DNA of 41,504 bases, from positions 1 through 41,504 of the forward strand of contig JAEEPD010000202.1 in the NCBI GenBank assembly GCA_016284575.1, written 5' to 3'. The translations under genes were made by a program, and so were the position numbers. The DNA comes from Bacillota bacterium. GTDB taxonomy: Bacteria; Bacillota; Clostridia; Peptostreptococcales; Anaerovoracaceae. Under the pieces are notes generated by a model. That model saw only the letters and a program-made list of their open reading frames with translations. It was not told where the DNA came from and did no database searches. This document shows positions 17,762 through 27,400 of this stretch, one piece after another; positions within the stretch are counted from its first letter, which is position 1, and every line of letters starts with the position of its first letter.

Positions 17762-18742
17762 TTAGGCCTGAATATCATTGATCTCCCTTACCTTGTGGCA
17801 GGCCACGAAGTGTCCGGGGACGACCTCCTCAAGAGCAGGTGTCTTGTGGAAGCACTCTTCGGAGGCGAAGGGGCAGCGCTTAGCAAAGCGGCATTCGTCG
17901 CCGGGGTTGATGGGCGATGTGAGCTCGCCCTTGATGACCTTTCTTTCCTTCTTTGCACCGATCTCGGGGATAGGTACTGCAGAAAGAAGAGCCTTGGTGT
18001 AGGGGTGCAGTCTCTGGCGGAACATCTCCTCGGAGTCCGCGAACTCAACTGCACAGCCCAGGTACATTACCATAATGTCGTTGGAGATGTGGCGCACTAC
18101 CGACATGTCGTGGGTGATGAACATGTAGGTAAGGTTTCTCTCCTCCTGCAGATCCTGCATCAGGTTGATGATCTGAGCCTGAATGGAAACGTCCAGAGCG
18201 GATACGGGCTCGTCGCAGACGATGAACTTGGGGTTCAGGGCCAGGGCACGGGCTACGCCTATTCTCTGGCGGCGTCCGCCGTCCAGCTCGTGGGGGTAAG
18301 CGTTGGAAAGTCTTGCTGCCAGACCTACGGTGTCCATCAGCTGGCCTACTCTCTGAGCCAGCTCGTTGGAGTTCTTGGTCTCCTTGTAAATGAGCAGGGG
18401 CTCAGCGATCAGCTGGGATACGGACATTCTGGGGTTCAGAGAGGAGAAGGGATCCTGGAAGATCATCTGCATGTCTCTTCTGAGCTCCTTCAGCTGGGGC
18501 TTGGTGACATCGGAGATGTCCTTGCCGTCGAACCAGATCTTTCCGGAGGTCTTTTCGTGAAGGTGGATGACGGTACGGCCCAGTGTGGACTTGCCGCAGC
18601 CGGATTCGCCTACAACGCCCAGAGTCTGGCCTTCCTTGATGCTGAAGTTTACATGGTCTACAGCATGCAGATCGCCTCTGGGAGTCTTAAAGAATTTGGT
18701 AAGCTCCTCTACCTGGAGCATGGTCTTTTTATCTTCTGCCAT
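17762..18742 (-). CDS. oppF: Oligopeptide/dipeptide ABC transporter ATP-binding protein OppF-like
   Basis: Walker A GESGCGKSTLGR, FQDPFSSLNPRM, C-terminal CRFAKRCPFASEEC. Confidence 0.9.
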   Translation of the reverse strand: MAEDKKTMLQVEELTKFFKTPRGDLHAVDHVNFSIKEGQTLGVVGESGCGKSTLGRTVIHLHEKTSGKIWFDGKDISDVTKPQLKELRRDMQMIFQDPFSSLNPRMSVSQLIAEPLLIYKETKNSNELAQRVGQLMDTVGLAARLSNAYPHELDGGRRQRIGVARALALNPKFIVCDEPVSALDVSIQAQIINLMQDLQEERNLTYMFITHDMSVVRHISNDIMVMYLGCAVEFADSEEMFRQRLHPYTKALLSAVPIPEIGAKKERKVIKGELTSPINPGDECRFAKRCPFASEECFHKTPALEEVVPGHFVACHKVREINDIQA

Positions 18743-18754
18743 TTTCCTTCCTCC

Positions 18755-19717
18755 CTATTCAAACAGTCTGCATCTTACCAGATGGCCCGGTTCGATCTCT
18801 TTGGTGACCAGCTTTCCGCTTCTGCACTCGTCCTTTGCGTGGGGGCAGCGGTCTGCGAATACGCAGCCGTCGGGCAGATTTGCGGGATCCGGCATCAGGC
18901 CCTTGATGGGCTTGAGTCTGTGGGTCTTGGAGTTGAAGTTCGGAATGGAGCCGAACAGACCCTGAGTGTAGGGATGGCTGGTGTTGTTGTAAATGTGCTC
19001 CAGGGTGCCGTACTCGACGATCTCGCCTGCGTACATGATGGCTACCTTGTCGCAAACCTCTGCTACGATGCCCAGGTCGTGGGTGATCAGCAGCATGGAG
19101 GTGTTGAACTGCTTCTTAAGGTTATCGATCAGGTCCAGCACCTGCTCCTGAATGGTAACATCCAGAGCGGTGGTGGGCTCATCAGCCAGAAGCAGGGAGG
19201 GGTCGCAGGCCAGAGCCATAGCGATAACGATACGCTGCTTCATGCCGCCGGAGAACTGATGGGGATACTCGCCGGCTCTTGCGCCTTCGATTCCTACCAG
19301 CTCCATCATTTCCATAGCCTTGAGCTCGGCGTCTCTCTTGGAGAGATTCTGGTGGAGACGGATAACCTCAGCGATCTGATAGCCTACGGTCTCTACCGGG
19401 TTCAGAGCAGTCATTGGATCCTGGAAGATCATGGAGATCTGGTGTCCGCGGATGGAGCGCATCTCGTGCTCGGACTTCTTCATCAGGTCCTCGCCCTTGT
19501 AGATGATCTCGCCGCCGATGACCCTTCCGGGGGGATCCGGTACCAGACGCATGATGCCCAGAGCAGTGGTGGTCTTGCCTGCGCCGGTCTCGCCTACCAG
19601 GCCCAGGGACTCGCCCTCAGCGATCTGAAGGGAGATGCCGTTTACAGCCTTAACTGTTTCCTGGTCGGTAACATAATGTATGGTGAGATCCTTGATCTCA
19701 AGAATATTGTTTGCCAT
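18755..19717 (-). CDS. oppD: Oligopeptide/dipeptide ABC transporter ATP-binding protein OppD-like
   Basis: Walker [78 protein letters not shown]. Confidence 0.9.
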   Translation of the reverse strand: MANNILEIKDLTIHYVTDQETVKAVNGISLQIAEGESLGLVGETGAGKTTTALGIMRLVPDPPGRVIGGEIIYKGEDLMKKSEHEMRSIRGHQISMIFQDPMTALNPVETVGYQIAEVIRLHQNLSKRDAELKAMEMMELVGIEGARAGEYPHQFSGGMKQRIVIAMALACDPSLLLADEPTTALDVTIQEQVLDLIDNLKKQFNTSMLLITHDLGIVAEVCDKVAIMYAGEIVEYGTLEHIYNNTSHPYTQGLFGSIPNFNSKTHRLKPIKGLMPDPANLPDGCVFADRCPHAKDECRSGKLVTKEIEPGHLVRCRLFE

Positions 19718-19729
19718 TAGCTTACCTCC

Positions 19730-20614
19730 TTAGGACTTCAGACGCGGATCCAGAGCGTCGCGCAGACCGTCGCCCAGCAGGTTGAAGGCGAATACTGCAA
19801 GCATGATCGCCACACCGGGGAAGATTACGATGTACGCATGGTCTCTGATAACCTGTCTGCCGTTGGAAAGCATGGAGCCCCACTCGGGAGTAGGAGCCGG
19901 AACGCCCAGACCGATAAAGGACAGACCGGAGATGGACAGTATGGAGGCTGCGATGCTCATGGAGATCTGTACGATGATGGGTGCCAGAGCGTTGGGCAGT
20001 ACATACTTGGTGATGATGCGGAAGTCGGAAGCGCCGGTGGCTCTTGCGGCTTCGATGTATTCCTGGTCTCTGATGGTGATTACAGAGGAACGGCAGATAC
20101 GGGAGAAGCCTGCGATGGAGCTGATACCCATGGCGAATATCAGTACGTAGATGCTGCTTCCGAAGGCCGCTACTATGGAGATGCCCAGCAGGGTGCTTGG
20201 GATGGCCATCAGTACGTCCATGATACGCATCAGGATGTTGTCGGTGACGCCGCCGTAGAAACCTGCGATGCAGCCTACGATGGTGCCCAGAATGCAGGAT
20301 ACGGCCACAGCGGAGAGGGAGATCTCAAGGGAGGTCCTTGCGCCCCAGACCATTCTGGTGAGTACGTCACGGCCCAGCTCGTCGGTGCCGAAGATGTGCT
20401 CAGCATTGGGATGGCAGTATCTGTTGGACAGATCCTGAGAGTAGTAGTCCTCGCCTACCAGCTGTGCGGGGAACAGAGCGCAGATCAGGAACATCACGAT
20501 GATGAGAAGACCTACGATGCCGCCCTTATTTTTCTTGAACCGTCTGACGAAATCGCCGAACTGGCTCTTTTTCTTCATGGAGATTGCATCTGCAGTTGAC
20601 ATTTCTTTTGACAT
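19730..20614 (-). CDS. oppC: Oligopeptide/dipeptide ABC transporter permease OppC-like
   Basis: HIFGTDELGRDVLTRMVWGARTSLEISL; EYIEAARATGASDFRIITKYVLPNALAPIIVQ. Confidence 0.9.
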   Translation of the reverse strand: MSKEMSTADAISMKKKSQFGDFVRRFKKNKGGIVGLLIIVMFLICALFPAQLVGEDYYSQDLSNRYCHPNAEHIFGTDELGRDVLTRMVWGARTSLEISLSAVAVSCILGTIVGCIAGFYGGVTDNILMRIMDVLMAIPSTLLGISIVAAFGSSIYVLIFAMGISSIAGFSRICRSSVITIRDQEYIEAARATGASDFRIITKYVLPNALAPIIVQISMSIAASILSISGLSFIGLGVPAPTPEWGSMLSNGRQVIRDHAYIVIFPGVAIMLAVFAFNLLGDGLRDALDPRLKS

Positions 20615-20615
20615 A

Positions 20616-21590
20616 CTATGCCTCCTTTGCAGCTGCAGCGGGAGCTGCCTTGGCCTTCTTGACCTTTACATACTGAGATCTGATACGCGGATCGATGAAT
20701 GCATAGAGGATATCTACGATCAGGTTGGCTACCGACATGGTCAGCGCCAGGAAGAGCACGCCGCCCTGTACCTGAGGAGCATTCTTGAGGTTGATGGAGT
20801 CGATCAGCAGCTTGCCGAGGCCGGGGATGGCGAATACCATCTCGGTGATGGAGGAGCCGCCCAGCATTCTTCCGAACTGCATACCTACTACGGTAACGAT
20901 AGGAATAGCAGCGTTCTTAAGAGCATGTCTCCAGATAACTACGGATTCCTTCTGACCCTTTGCTCTGGCGGTTCTGATGTAGTCCTGACGGATAGCCTCC
21001 AGCATGTTGGAGCGGGTCATACGCATGATAGAGGATGCGGAGTGGAGACCCAGAGTGAGTGCAGGCATTATCCAGTGCTTCCAGGTCTTGAAGCCTGCTG
21101 CAGGCAGCCAGCCCAGCTTGACGGAGAACAGAAGCATCAGCATCAGTCCCAGCCAGAAGGTAGGCATGGATACGCCGATCATTGCGATAAAGCGGCAAAT
21201 GTTATCCCAGAGGGAGTACTGCTTTACCGCAGAGATAATACCTGTCGTAAGACCTAATATACTCGACACGACTACGCTGAAAAACGCGAGTTTAAAAGTG
21301 GTCGGGAAACGGGTAAGGATCTCTTCAGTTACAGGCTTCTTGGTGTTGTAGGAAATACCAAGGTCGCCCTTGAGGGCCTTACGGACATAGTTGAAATACT
21401 GAATCCAGAATGGCTTATCAAGGCCGTTCTCAACACGGAACGCTTCCTTGTCCTCTGCGGTAGCCATATCGCCCAGGATATAGTCTTCCGCATTGCCGGG
21501 GGAGAAGTACATCATGGAGAATACCACCAGTACAACGCCCAGCATTACCGGGATAAGCATCAGGATTCGTCTGCCAATGAATTTAAGCAT
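20616..21590 (-). CDS. oppB: Oligopeptide/dipeptide ABC transporter permease OppB-like
   Basis: MLKFIGRRILMLIPVMLGVVLVVFSMMYFSPG; DYIRTARAKGQKESVVIWRHALKNAAIPIVTVVG; start re-set to internal Met. Confidence 0.9.
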   Translation of the reverse strand: MLKFIGRRILMLIPVMLGVVLVVFSMMYFSPGNAEDYILGDMATAEDKEAFRVENGLDKPFWIQYFNYVRKALKGDLGISYNTKKPVTEEILTRFPTTFKLAFFSVVVSSILGLTTGIISAVKQYSLWDNICRFIAMIGVSMPTFWLGLMLMLLFSVKLGWLPAAGFKTWKHWIMPALTLGLHSASSIMRMTRSNMLEAIRQDYIRTARAKGQKESVVIWRHALKNAAIPIVTVVGMQFGRMLGGSSITEMVFAIPGLGKLLIDSINLKNAPQVQGGVLFLALTMSVANLIVDILYAFIDPRIRSQYVKVKKAKAAPAAAAKEA

Positions 21591-21827
21591 AAGTTGAGTC
21601 CTCCAAATGATTGCTGCTAAGGCTTTCGCCCAAAGGGTAAAGATGACTTTTACCCTTATAAAAAAGATATAGATATTATTACATGCAGACATAGTTTTTT
21701 GAAATGCCTTGATTAGGTTTATTAATGCAATCGTGTAATCATTCGGCTAAATTTATCTTGAATTCATATCAATTTCGTAATATAATAATGCTGGAATGGC
21801 ATTAATCTGCGTGAGGGGGATAGAACG

Positions 21828-22754
21828 ATGTCAAGCATGCTTAGATTAAAGTATTTTGTGAGCCTTGCAGACAATCTGAGCTTTACCAAGGCTGCACAGG
21901 AATGCTTCATAGTACAGACTGCCATGAGCCGTCAGATAGCGGCGCTGGAGGCGGAGCTGGGAGTGCAGCTTTTCGTAAGGAATACAAGGACCGTGGAGCT
22001 TACAGAGGCGGGCAAGGAATTCTACAGCTTTGCGGTGAGCGCTCTTAATGACTACAACAGAGGTGTAGAGCGGGCCAAGATGGTCTCCGCCAGCTACGAC
22101 TGGACCCTCAAGATAGGCATAGGCCCTCAGGAGCATCTGCTGCTGGAGCCCCTGCTGTCTCAGTTCATAGAACTGTATCCGCAGACTGCGGTCATAGTTG
22201 ATCAGATGGGCTACCGGAACCTGCAGAAATACTACAGGGAGGGGGCATATGACATCATCTTAGGCCACAGAAAAAGGCTGCCGGAGTTTGATGACGCAAA
22301 CAGGATAGAGTTTCCCGGCATCAAGTGGGGCATAATCCTCTCTGAGAAGAATCCGCTGGCTGAAAAGGAAGACATCATGCCGGAGGACATGTCGGGACAG
22401 ACCTTCGTGAGCATGACCTCCATAAACATGGAGCAGTTCGAGGAGGCTGTACACCAAAGCTTCCCGGGCTCCAAGTTCATCAGCGCCAATTCCATACCGC
22501 TTAAGTACATGTTCGTGCGCATGAACATGGCCATCGCTTATATGCCCGGCTTTCTTGCCAAGGACATGCCCAGCGGCATAGTCTTCAGGGAAAGCAGCTG
22601 GATGAATGAACCCCTTAAGGATGATCTGGAATTCGACATGGTCTACAGGGTGACCGCCCACGAAAGGCGGGCCCAGGCGGAATTTATAAGGATCGCGTCG
22701 GATTATCTCACCAGCGGGGGAGACAAGCCCTGGATGCACACCCAAAGAGAGTAG
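21828..22754 (+). CDS. LysR family transcriptional regulator
   Basis: RLKYFVSLADNLSFTKAAQECFIVQTAMSRQIAALEAELGVQLFVRNTRTVELTEAG. Confidence 0.95.
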   Translation: MSSMLRLKYFVSLADNLSFTKAAQECFIVQTAMSRQIAALEAELGVQLFVRNTRTVELTEAGKEFYSFAVSALNDYNRGVERAKMVSASYDWTLKIGIGPQEHLLLEPLLSQFIELYPQTAVIVDQMGYRNLQKYYREGAYDIILGHRKRLPEFDDANRIEFPGIKWGIILSEKNPLAEKEDIMPEDMSGQTFVSMTSINMEQFEEAVHQSFPGSKFISANSIPLKYMFVRMNMAIAYMPGFLAKDMPSGIVFRESSWMNEPLKDDLEFDMVYRVTAHERRAQAEFIRIASDYLTSGGDKPWMHTQRE

Positions 22755-22801
22755 CATAAGCCAGTCGGAAGGCAGCTCCTCGCCGCGCGAAAACGCAAAA
22801 C

Positions 22802-22843
22802 AAAAGCCCCGGACCTCAGGCATTCCCTGAGTCCGGGGCTTTT
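22802..22843. terminator. Bidirectional terminator between convergent lysR and nitrilase operon
   Basis: AAAAGCCCCGGAC(C)TCAGG-CATTC-CCTGAGTCCGGGGCTTTT, one bulge. Confidence 0.9.
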
Positions 22844-22883
22844 TCGGCTTTTTACTAAGGAGTAAAGCCTGTCTGTTCAGTTT

Positions 22884-23723
22884 TTATGCTTCCAGAGTGT
22901 CGCAGGTGTCGGGACGTCTGTTGTGCAGCTGACCGATGGATCTTCTAACCTCTTCGATATAGTCAAGATCGATGTCGGCATAGATGATGCCTGTGCGCTC
23001 CTGGGCTCTTGCGATAACCTTGCCCCAGGGATCAACTACCATGGATTCGCCGAAGCTTGCGGCAACGGGACCGCCGTACTGGCCGGCAGCCACCATGTAG
23101 CAGCCGTTCTCCAGAGCTCTTGCTCTGAGCAGCACTTCCCAGTGGTCCTTACCGGTGACCATGGTGAAGTTTGCGGGGTTGAACAGCAGCTGAGCTCCCA
23201 TGAGGGTCATCTTTCTGAAGAGCTCGGGGAAGCGGATGTCGTAGCAGATGGCCAGGCCAAGCTTACCAAGCTCGGTGTCAACGACTACCACCTCGCTGCC
23301 GGGCTTGCAGCGGGAGGATTCCTTTGCAACGTGGCCGCTGGGAAGGGTCACATCGAAGGGATGGATCTTGTGATATTCAGCTATGACTTCGCCCTGGGGA
23401 TCCACAACGAAGGTGGTGTTGTAGGTCCTGGGATCCTCGGGGTTCTCGGTCTGGATACCGAAGGAACCGCAGTGGATGTAAACGCCGTGCTCCTTGGCCT
23501 TCTGCTGGAAGAGCCTGAGTGTGGGGCTGTCCTCTCTGGTCTCGGGGGAGGGAGCGTTGTCGTCCTGTCCGCCTCTTCTTCTGGAAACGGCCTCGGGGAA
23601 GGAGATGAGCTTTGCGCCTCTTGCAGCGGCCTCGTCGATGGAGTCTGCAATGAACTTCCAGTTAGCCTCTCTGTCGGTGCCGGAATTGGTCTGAACCACG
23701 GCAATCATGTATTTCTTGATCAT
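22884..23723 (-). CDS. Nitrilase-superfamily carbon-nitrogen hydrolase (copy B)
   Basis: Glu-Lys-Cys triad in ISFPEA, YHKIHPFDV, LAICYDIRFPELFRKM. Confidence 0.92.
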   Translation of the reverse strand: MIKKYMIAVVQTNSGTDREANWKFIADSIDEAAARGAKLISFPEAVSRRRGGQDDNAPSPETREDSPTLRLFQQKAKEHGVYIHCGSFGIQTENPEDPRTYNTTFVVDPQGEVIAEYHKIHPFDVTLPSGHVAKESSRCKPGSEVVVVDTELGKLGLAICYDIRFPELFRKMTLMGAQLLFNPANFTMVTGKDHWEVLLRARALENGCYMVAAGQYGGPVAASFGESMVVDPWGKVIARAQERTGIIYADIDLDYIEEVRRSIGQLHNRRPDTCDTLEA

Positions 23724-23741
23724 TTTATAGCCTCTTTCTTC

Positions 23742-24581
23742 CTACTTTACCATGCCTGTGGGTTCTTTTTCGAGTCCGGGATAGACGTCAGGACGTCTGT
23801 TGGACAGGGTTCCGAGCATCATGGCGCACTGATCTGCATAATCCAGATCGATGTCGCCGTAAACGATGCAGGGCTTCTCCTGAGCTCTGGCAATTACCAG
23901 GCCCCAGGGGTCTACGATCATGGAGTTGCCGAAGCAGGGGCCGCCATACTGAGCGGCTGCGATAACGTAAGCGCTGTTCTCCAGAGCTCTGGTCCTCTGC
24001 ATAACTTCCCAGTGGTCCTTGCCGGTGGTCATCATGAAGGCTGCTGCGGTGATGAACACCTGAGCGCCCTGCATGGCCATTCTTCTGTAGAGCTCAGGGA
24101 AGCGGATGTCGTAGCAAAGGGACAGGCCGATCTTGCCCAGCTCGGTGTCGACAACGACGATCTTGTCGCCGCGGACGGTGGTCTTGGATGCGTCGAATAC
24201 TCTGCCGTCGGGGAGGACTACGTCGAAGGGATGGAGCTTGACGTACTTTGCGATCTGCTTTCCGTCAGGTCCGAACATGAAGGTTGCGGTGTTGACTCTG
24301 GTCTCTCCGGGGATCTCAAGAGGAATACTGCCGCCGACTACATAGATGCCGTGCTCCTTGGCCTTTGCAGCCAGAGTGGTGCATGCGGGACCGTCGGGTC
24401 TTTCTTCTCTCTTGACACCCTCCTGGGGCTTTCCTGCGATCAGGAAGTGCTCGGGCAGGGATACCAGCTTGGCGCCGTTCTTTGCAGCTTCATCGATGGC
24501 GTTGCAGGCGAACTCCAGGTTCTTTTCCTTGTCTGCGCCGGAGCTCATCTGAACGGCAGCGACTTTATACTGTCTGGTCAT
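23742..24581 (-). CDS. Nitrilase-superfamily carbon-nitrogen hydrolase (copy A)
   Basis: Glu-Lys-Cys triad in VSLPEH, YVKLHPFDV, LSLCYDIRFPELYRRM. Confidence 0.92.
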   Translation of the reverse strand: MTRQYKVAAVQMSSGADKEKNLEFACNAIDEAAKNGAKLVSLPEHFLIAGKPQEGVKREERPDGPACTTLAAKAKEHGIYVVGGSIPLEIPGETRVNTATFMFGPDGKQIAKYVKLHPFDVVLPDGRVFDASKTTVRGDKIVVVDTELGKIGLSLCYDIRFPELYRRMAMQGAQVFITAAAFMMTTGKDHWEVMQRTRALENSAYVIAAAQYGGPCFGNSMIVDPWGLVIARAQEKPCIVYGDIDLDYADQCAMMLGTLSNRRPDVYPGLEKEPTGMVK

Positions 24582-24593
24582 TTTTGTTCTCCT

Positions 24594-25292
24594 TTACTTC
24601 TTCCAGAAATCGGGAGCGAGCTCGCCGCTTCTGAGGGCATTGATGATGTCCTGGATCTTGGCTTCTTCCAGAACCTTTACGGAAGGTCTGCCGGATGCGG
24701 GCAGGGGCTGGCCGGATTCATAGGCAGCTCTCATCTTGGCTTCTCTTGCAGCCATGGCTTCTGCTCTTTCGAGCATCTCCTCATAGCCTTCAGAGGGCAT
24801 TACTACAAGGCCGTCGCAGTCGCCGAGGATGATGTCTCCGGGGTGAACAACGGCGCCGCCGCAGCAGACGTCGATCTGGGTCTCACCGGTGATGCCCCAG
24901 CAGTTGCAGGTAACGGCGGAGAGGCCGCTGCAGAATACGGGGAAGTCCTCGAAGGTGCGGATGTAAGCGGAGTCGGTGGCCATGCCGTCGATGACAAAGC
25001 CTGCCAGGCCCTTTGCTCTTGCGCCGCGGGCTACGAATTCGCCAACGGGAGCGTAGATGTCGTCCCCTGCTCTGTCGATAACGATGACGCTGCCTTCAGG
25101 TGCATCCTCAATGGCCTTGAACATGGCATAGTGGTCCTTGCCATAGGTCTTGACGGTGTATGCGGGGCCGCAGATCTTGGAGTTGGGGTTGATGGGCTTG
25201 ATCTTGGGCGCCATGAAGCGGACACCGATGAAGTGGCCGTAGGCGGCGGGATCAGTCTTCATAAATCTTGCTTTTAATTCTTCAGTCCACAT
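24594..25292 (-). CDS. RraA-like family protein
   Basis: KICGPAYTVKTYGKDHYAMFKAIEDAPEGSVIVIDRAG...GLAGFVIDGMATDSAYIR...GDIILGDCDGLVVMP; start re-set to internal Met. Confidence 0.85.
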   Translation of the reverse strand: MWTEELKARFMKTDPAAYGHFIGVRFMAPKIKPINPNSKICGPAYTVKTYGKDHYAMFKAIEDAPEGSVIVIDRAGDDIYAPVGEFVARGARAKGLAGFVIDGMATDSAYIRTFEDFPVFCSGLSAVTCNCWGITGETQIDVCCGGAVVHPGDIILGDCDGLVVMPSEGYEEMLERAEAMAAREAKMRAAYESGQPLPASGRPSVKVLEEAKIQDIINALRSGELAPDFWKK

Positions 25293-25367
25293 GATAATTT
25301 GCCTTTCTGTCTGCCGCATCCTCAGAAGGATGTCCGGCATGCTTTATAGTCTATTAACGATTAACGA

Positions 25368-26111
25368 TTAAGCCTTGATATCAACAGCCCATTCGTCCTT
25401 CAGGAAGCTGCAGATGCGAGCAACTGCGGCCTCGACCACTGCCTTGCCCTTCTCTGCGGTGCCAAGAGTTGCATCGCCGACGGTGGCAGAGGGAGTCTTG
25501 TCCTGCATGGGGACGAAGGTCATGATGTCGGGGTAGTTGACTACATTGGGCTCGATCTTGGTGGCCTTGCTCATGTCCACCAGGTCGGGACGGAAGTAGA
25601 GGATGACGGAGGTGCCTGCCTCAGCAGCGTGGCCGTGGCACATTCTGCCCTCGGTGTCGAAGATGCCCTTGCCAAGAGGCTGAACGAATCTCCACCAGTC
25701 AACCTGAGCCCACTTGCAGCCCTTCTGCTCCTGGTACTTGCGGGCAACATACATGATGGTGGAGTTGCTGGCGGCATGACCGGTGATGAAGAGGAACTTT
25801 CTGAAGCCGTAGTCGTAAAGCTGAGCCATCAGCTCCTCGATGTACATCTCAAACAGCTTCGGGGTGATGGTGAGGGTGCCCGGATAGGCCAGCAGCATGC
25901 TGGAATCTGCCAGGGGGAAGCAGGGAGCGATCAGGGCGTTGCACTTTTCAGCAACGAGCCTTGCTACTCCGTCTGCTGCGATGGCGTCGGAGCCCATGGG
26001 AAGATGGGTGCCGTAGATCTCGCAGGCGCCTGTGGGGATGATCACAAGATCGGTCTCCTTGCGGCGCTTGTCGAATTCGGACCAGGGCATTTCATTGATA
26101 ACGTTTGTCAT
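25368..26111 (-). CDS. Creatininase family protein (copy B)
   Basis: IIPTGACEIYGTHLPMGSDAIAA, FITGHAASN, CHGHAAEAGTSVILYFRPDLV. Confidence 0.88.
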   Translation of the reverse strand: MTNVINEMPWSEFDKRRKETDLVIIPTGACEIYGTHLPMGSDAIAADGVARLVAEKCNALIAPCFPLADSSMLLAYPGTLTITPKLFEMYIEELMAQLYDYGFRKFLFITGHAASNSTIMYVARKYQEQKGCKWAQVDWWRFVQPLGKGIFDTEGRMCHGHAAEAGTSVILYFRPDLVDMSKATKIEPNVVNYPDIMTFVPMQDKTPSATVGDATLGTAEKGKAVVEAAVARICSFLKDEWAVDIKA

Positions 26112-26203
26112 GATTTTTCTCCTGTTATGTAAAGCTATAGGTTAACGTTATTTAAGGGACTGCAGGCTTACGCAGCTTTAATAAGGGCCCGCAGCTGCAG
26201 AAG

Positions 26204-26641
26204 CTATGCCTTTCTCAGCTCTTCAGCCTTGGCAGCGTTTCTTTCTTCCATTTCCTTCTGCTTCTGTACATACTGTGCGTAGTTGGGATTGAAGGGACGC
26301 AGATACCCGCTGCTGCCTGCGTTGTCGTTGCCGTGCTCCTTGAAGATCACGATGGAACGGCCATGATCCTCGCCCAGAGCCAGTGTGCATGCTCTTTCGA
26401 AGCCTGCGCAGATCAGGTTCTTGCCCTCCGGAGTCTTGCCGAAGGTGGTGAAGATGTAGAGGCACTGCATGTGCTTGGTCTGCTCGTCGCAGTTCTCAGC
26501 CTTGATCTCCTGGATGGAAACGAAGCTGTGGTCCATGGAAACGCCAAAGCCCTCCATGCAGGCCTTCTTGGTCTCCTGGATCAGGAGCTGCTTCTGCTCC
26601 TTGGTGTAACCTTCTACGATGTTTATGATTCCTAAAGACAT
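26204..26641 (-). CDS. Tautomerase-superfamily-like protein, two-repeat, lacking Pro1
   Basis: SLGIINIVEGYTKEQKQLLIQETKKACMEGFGVSMDHSFVSIQEI plus second unit YIFTTFGKTPEGKNLICAGFERACTLALG...SIVIFKEHGNDN. Confidence 0.6.
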   Translation of the reverse strand: MSLGIINIVEGYTKEQKQLLIQETKKACMEGFGVSMDHSFVSIQEIKAENCDEQTKHMQCLYIFTTFGKTPEGKNLICAGFERACTLALGEDHGRSIVIFKEHGNDNAGSSGYLRPFNPNYAQYVQKQKEMEERNAAKAEELRKA

Positions 26642-26659
26642 TTTGTTTCTCCTTTCAGA

Positions 26660-27400
26660 CTAGATGTCCCACTTCTTATTCATGAATTCAACGATGCGGT
26701 CCACGCACTTGTCGATTATGGCCTTGCCCTTCTCTGCGGTGCCCTTGGTGGCGTCACCGACGGTGGCGTTGGGGCTGCGGAAGTCCATGGGGAAGTACTG
26801 CATGATGTCAGGATATTCAAAGCACTGGGGATTCAGCTCCACGCGGGTCATTCTTTCCTTGACCACCAGCTCGGGACGGAGGTAGAGCATTACAGAGGTG
26901 CCTGCCTCAGAGGCGTGACCGTGAGCCATCTGGCCCTTCTCCTCGAAGATGTCCATGCCGTTGGGCTGAACGAATCTCCACCAGTCCACCTGAGCGTAAT
27001 GGATGCCGTGGGACTTGGTGTACTTGACGCCTACCTGATTGATGGGGCCTACGCTGCCGCCGTGTCCGGTGATGAAGAGCAGGTTCTTGAATCCGTACTC
27101 CACAACGAGGCACTCAACGATGTCCTCCATAACGGCCTTGAAGGTCTCGGAAGATACGGTGATGGTGCCGGGGTATGCCATAAGGGACTTGGAGTCGGAT
27201 ACGGGCATCATGGGTGCGATCAGGGCGCCGGTCTTTTCTGCGATGCGCTCTGCAACGCCCATGGCTGCGATCCCGTCCTCGCCCATGGGAAGGTGGGGTC
27301 CGTAGATCTCAACTGCTCCGGTGGGGATGATAACAGTATTGGTGTTTTTACGGCGCTCGTCGAATTCGACCCAGCTCATTTCGTCTATTCTGTAAGTCAT
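26660..27400 (-). CDS. Creatininase family protein (copy A)
   Basis: IIPTGAVEIYGPHLPMGEDGIAAMGVAERIAEK, FITGHGGS, HGHASEAGTSVMLYLRPELV. Confidence 0.9.
   Translation of the reverse strand: MTYRIDEMSWVEFDERRKNTNTVIIPTGAVEIYGPHLPMGEDGIAAMGVAERIAEKTGALIAPMMPVSDSKSLMAYPGTITVSSETFKAVMEDIVECLVVEYGFKNLLFITGHGGSVGPINQVGVKYTKSHGIHYAQVDWWRFVQPNGMDIFEEKGQMAHGHASEAGTSVMLYLRPELVVKERMTRVELNPQCFEYPDIMQYFPMDFRSPNATVGDATKGTAEKGKAIIDKCVDRIVEFMNKKWDI

Noticed and set aside
17795-19720. 641-aa plus-strand ORF
   Set aside because: Antisense to oppF and oppD in the same codon register; compositional artefact
22923-25277. 784-aa plus-strand ORF
   Set aside because: Antisense and codon-in-register with three well-supported minus-strand genes; explained by absence of TTA/CTA/TCA codons, and the translation resembles no family
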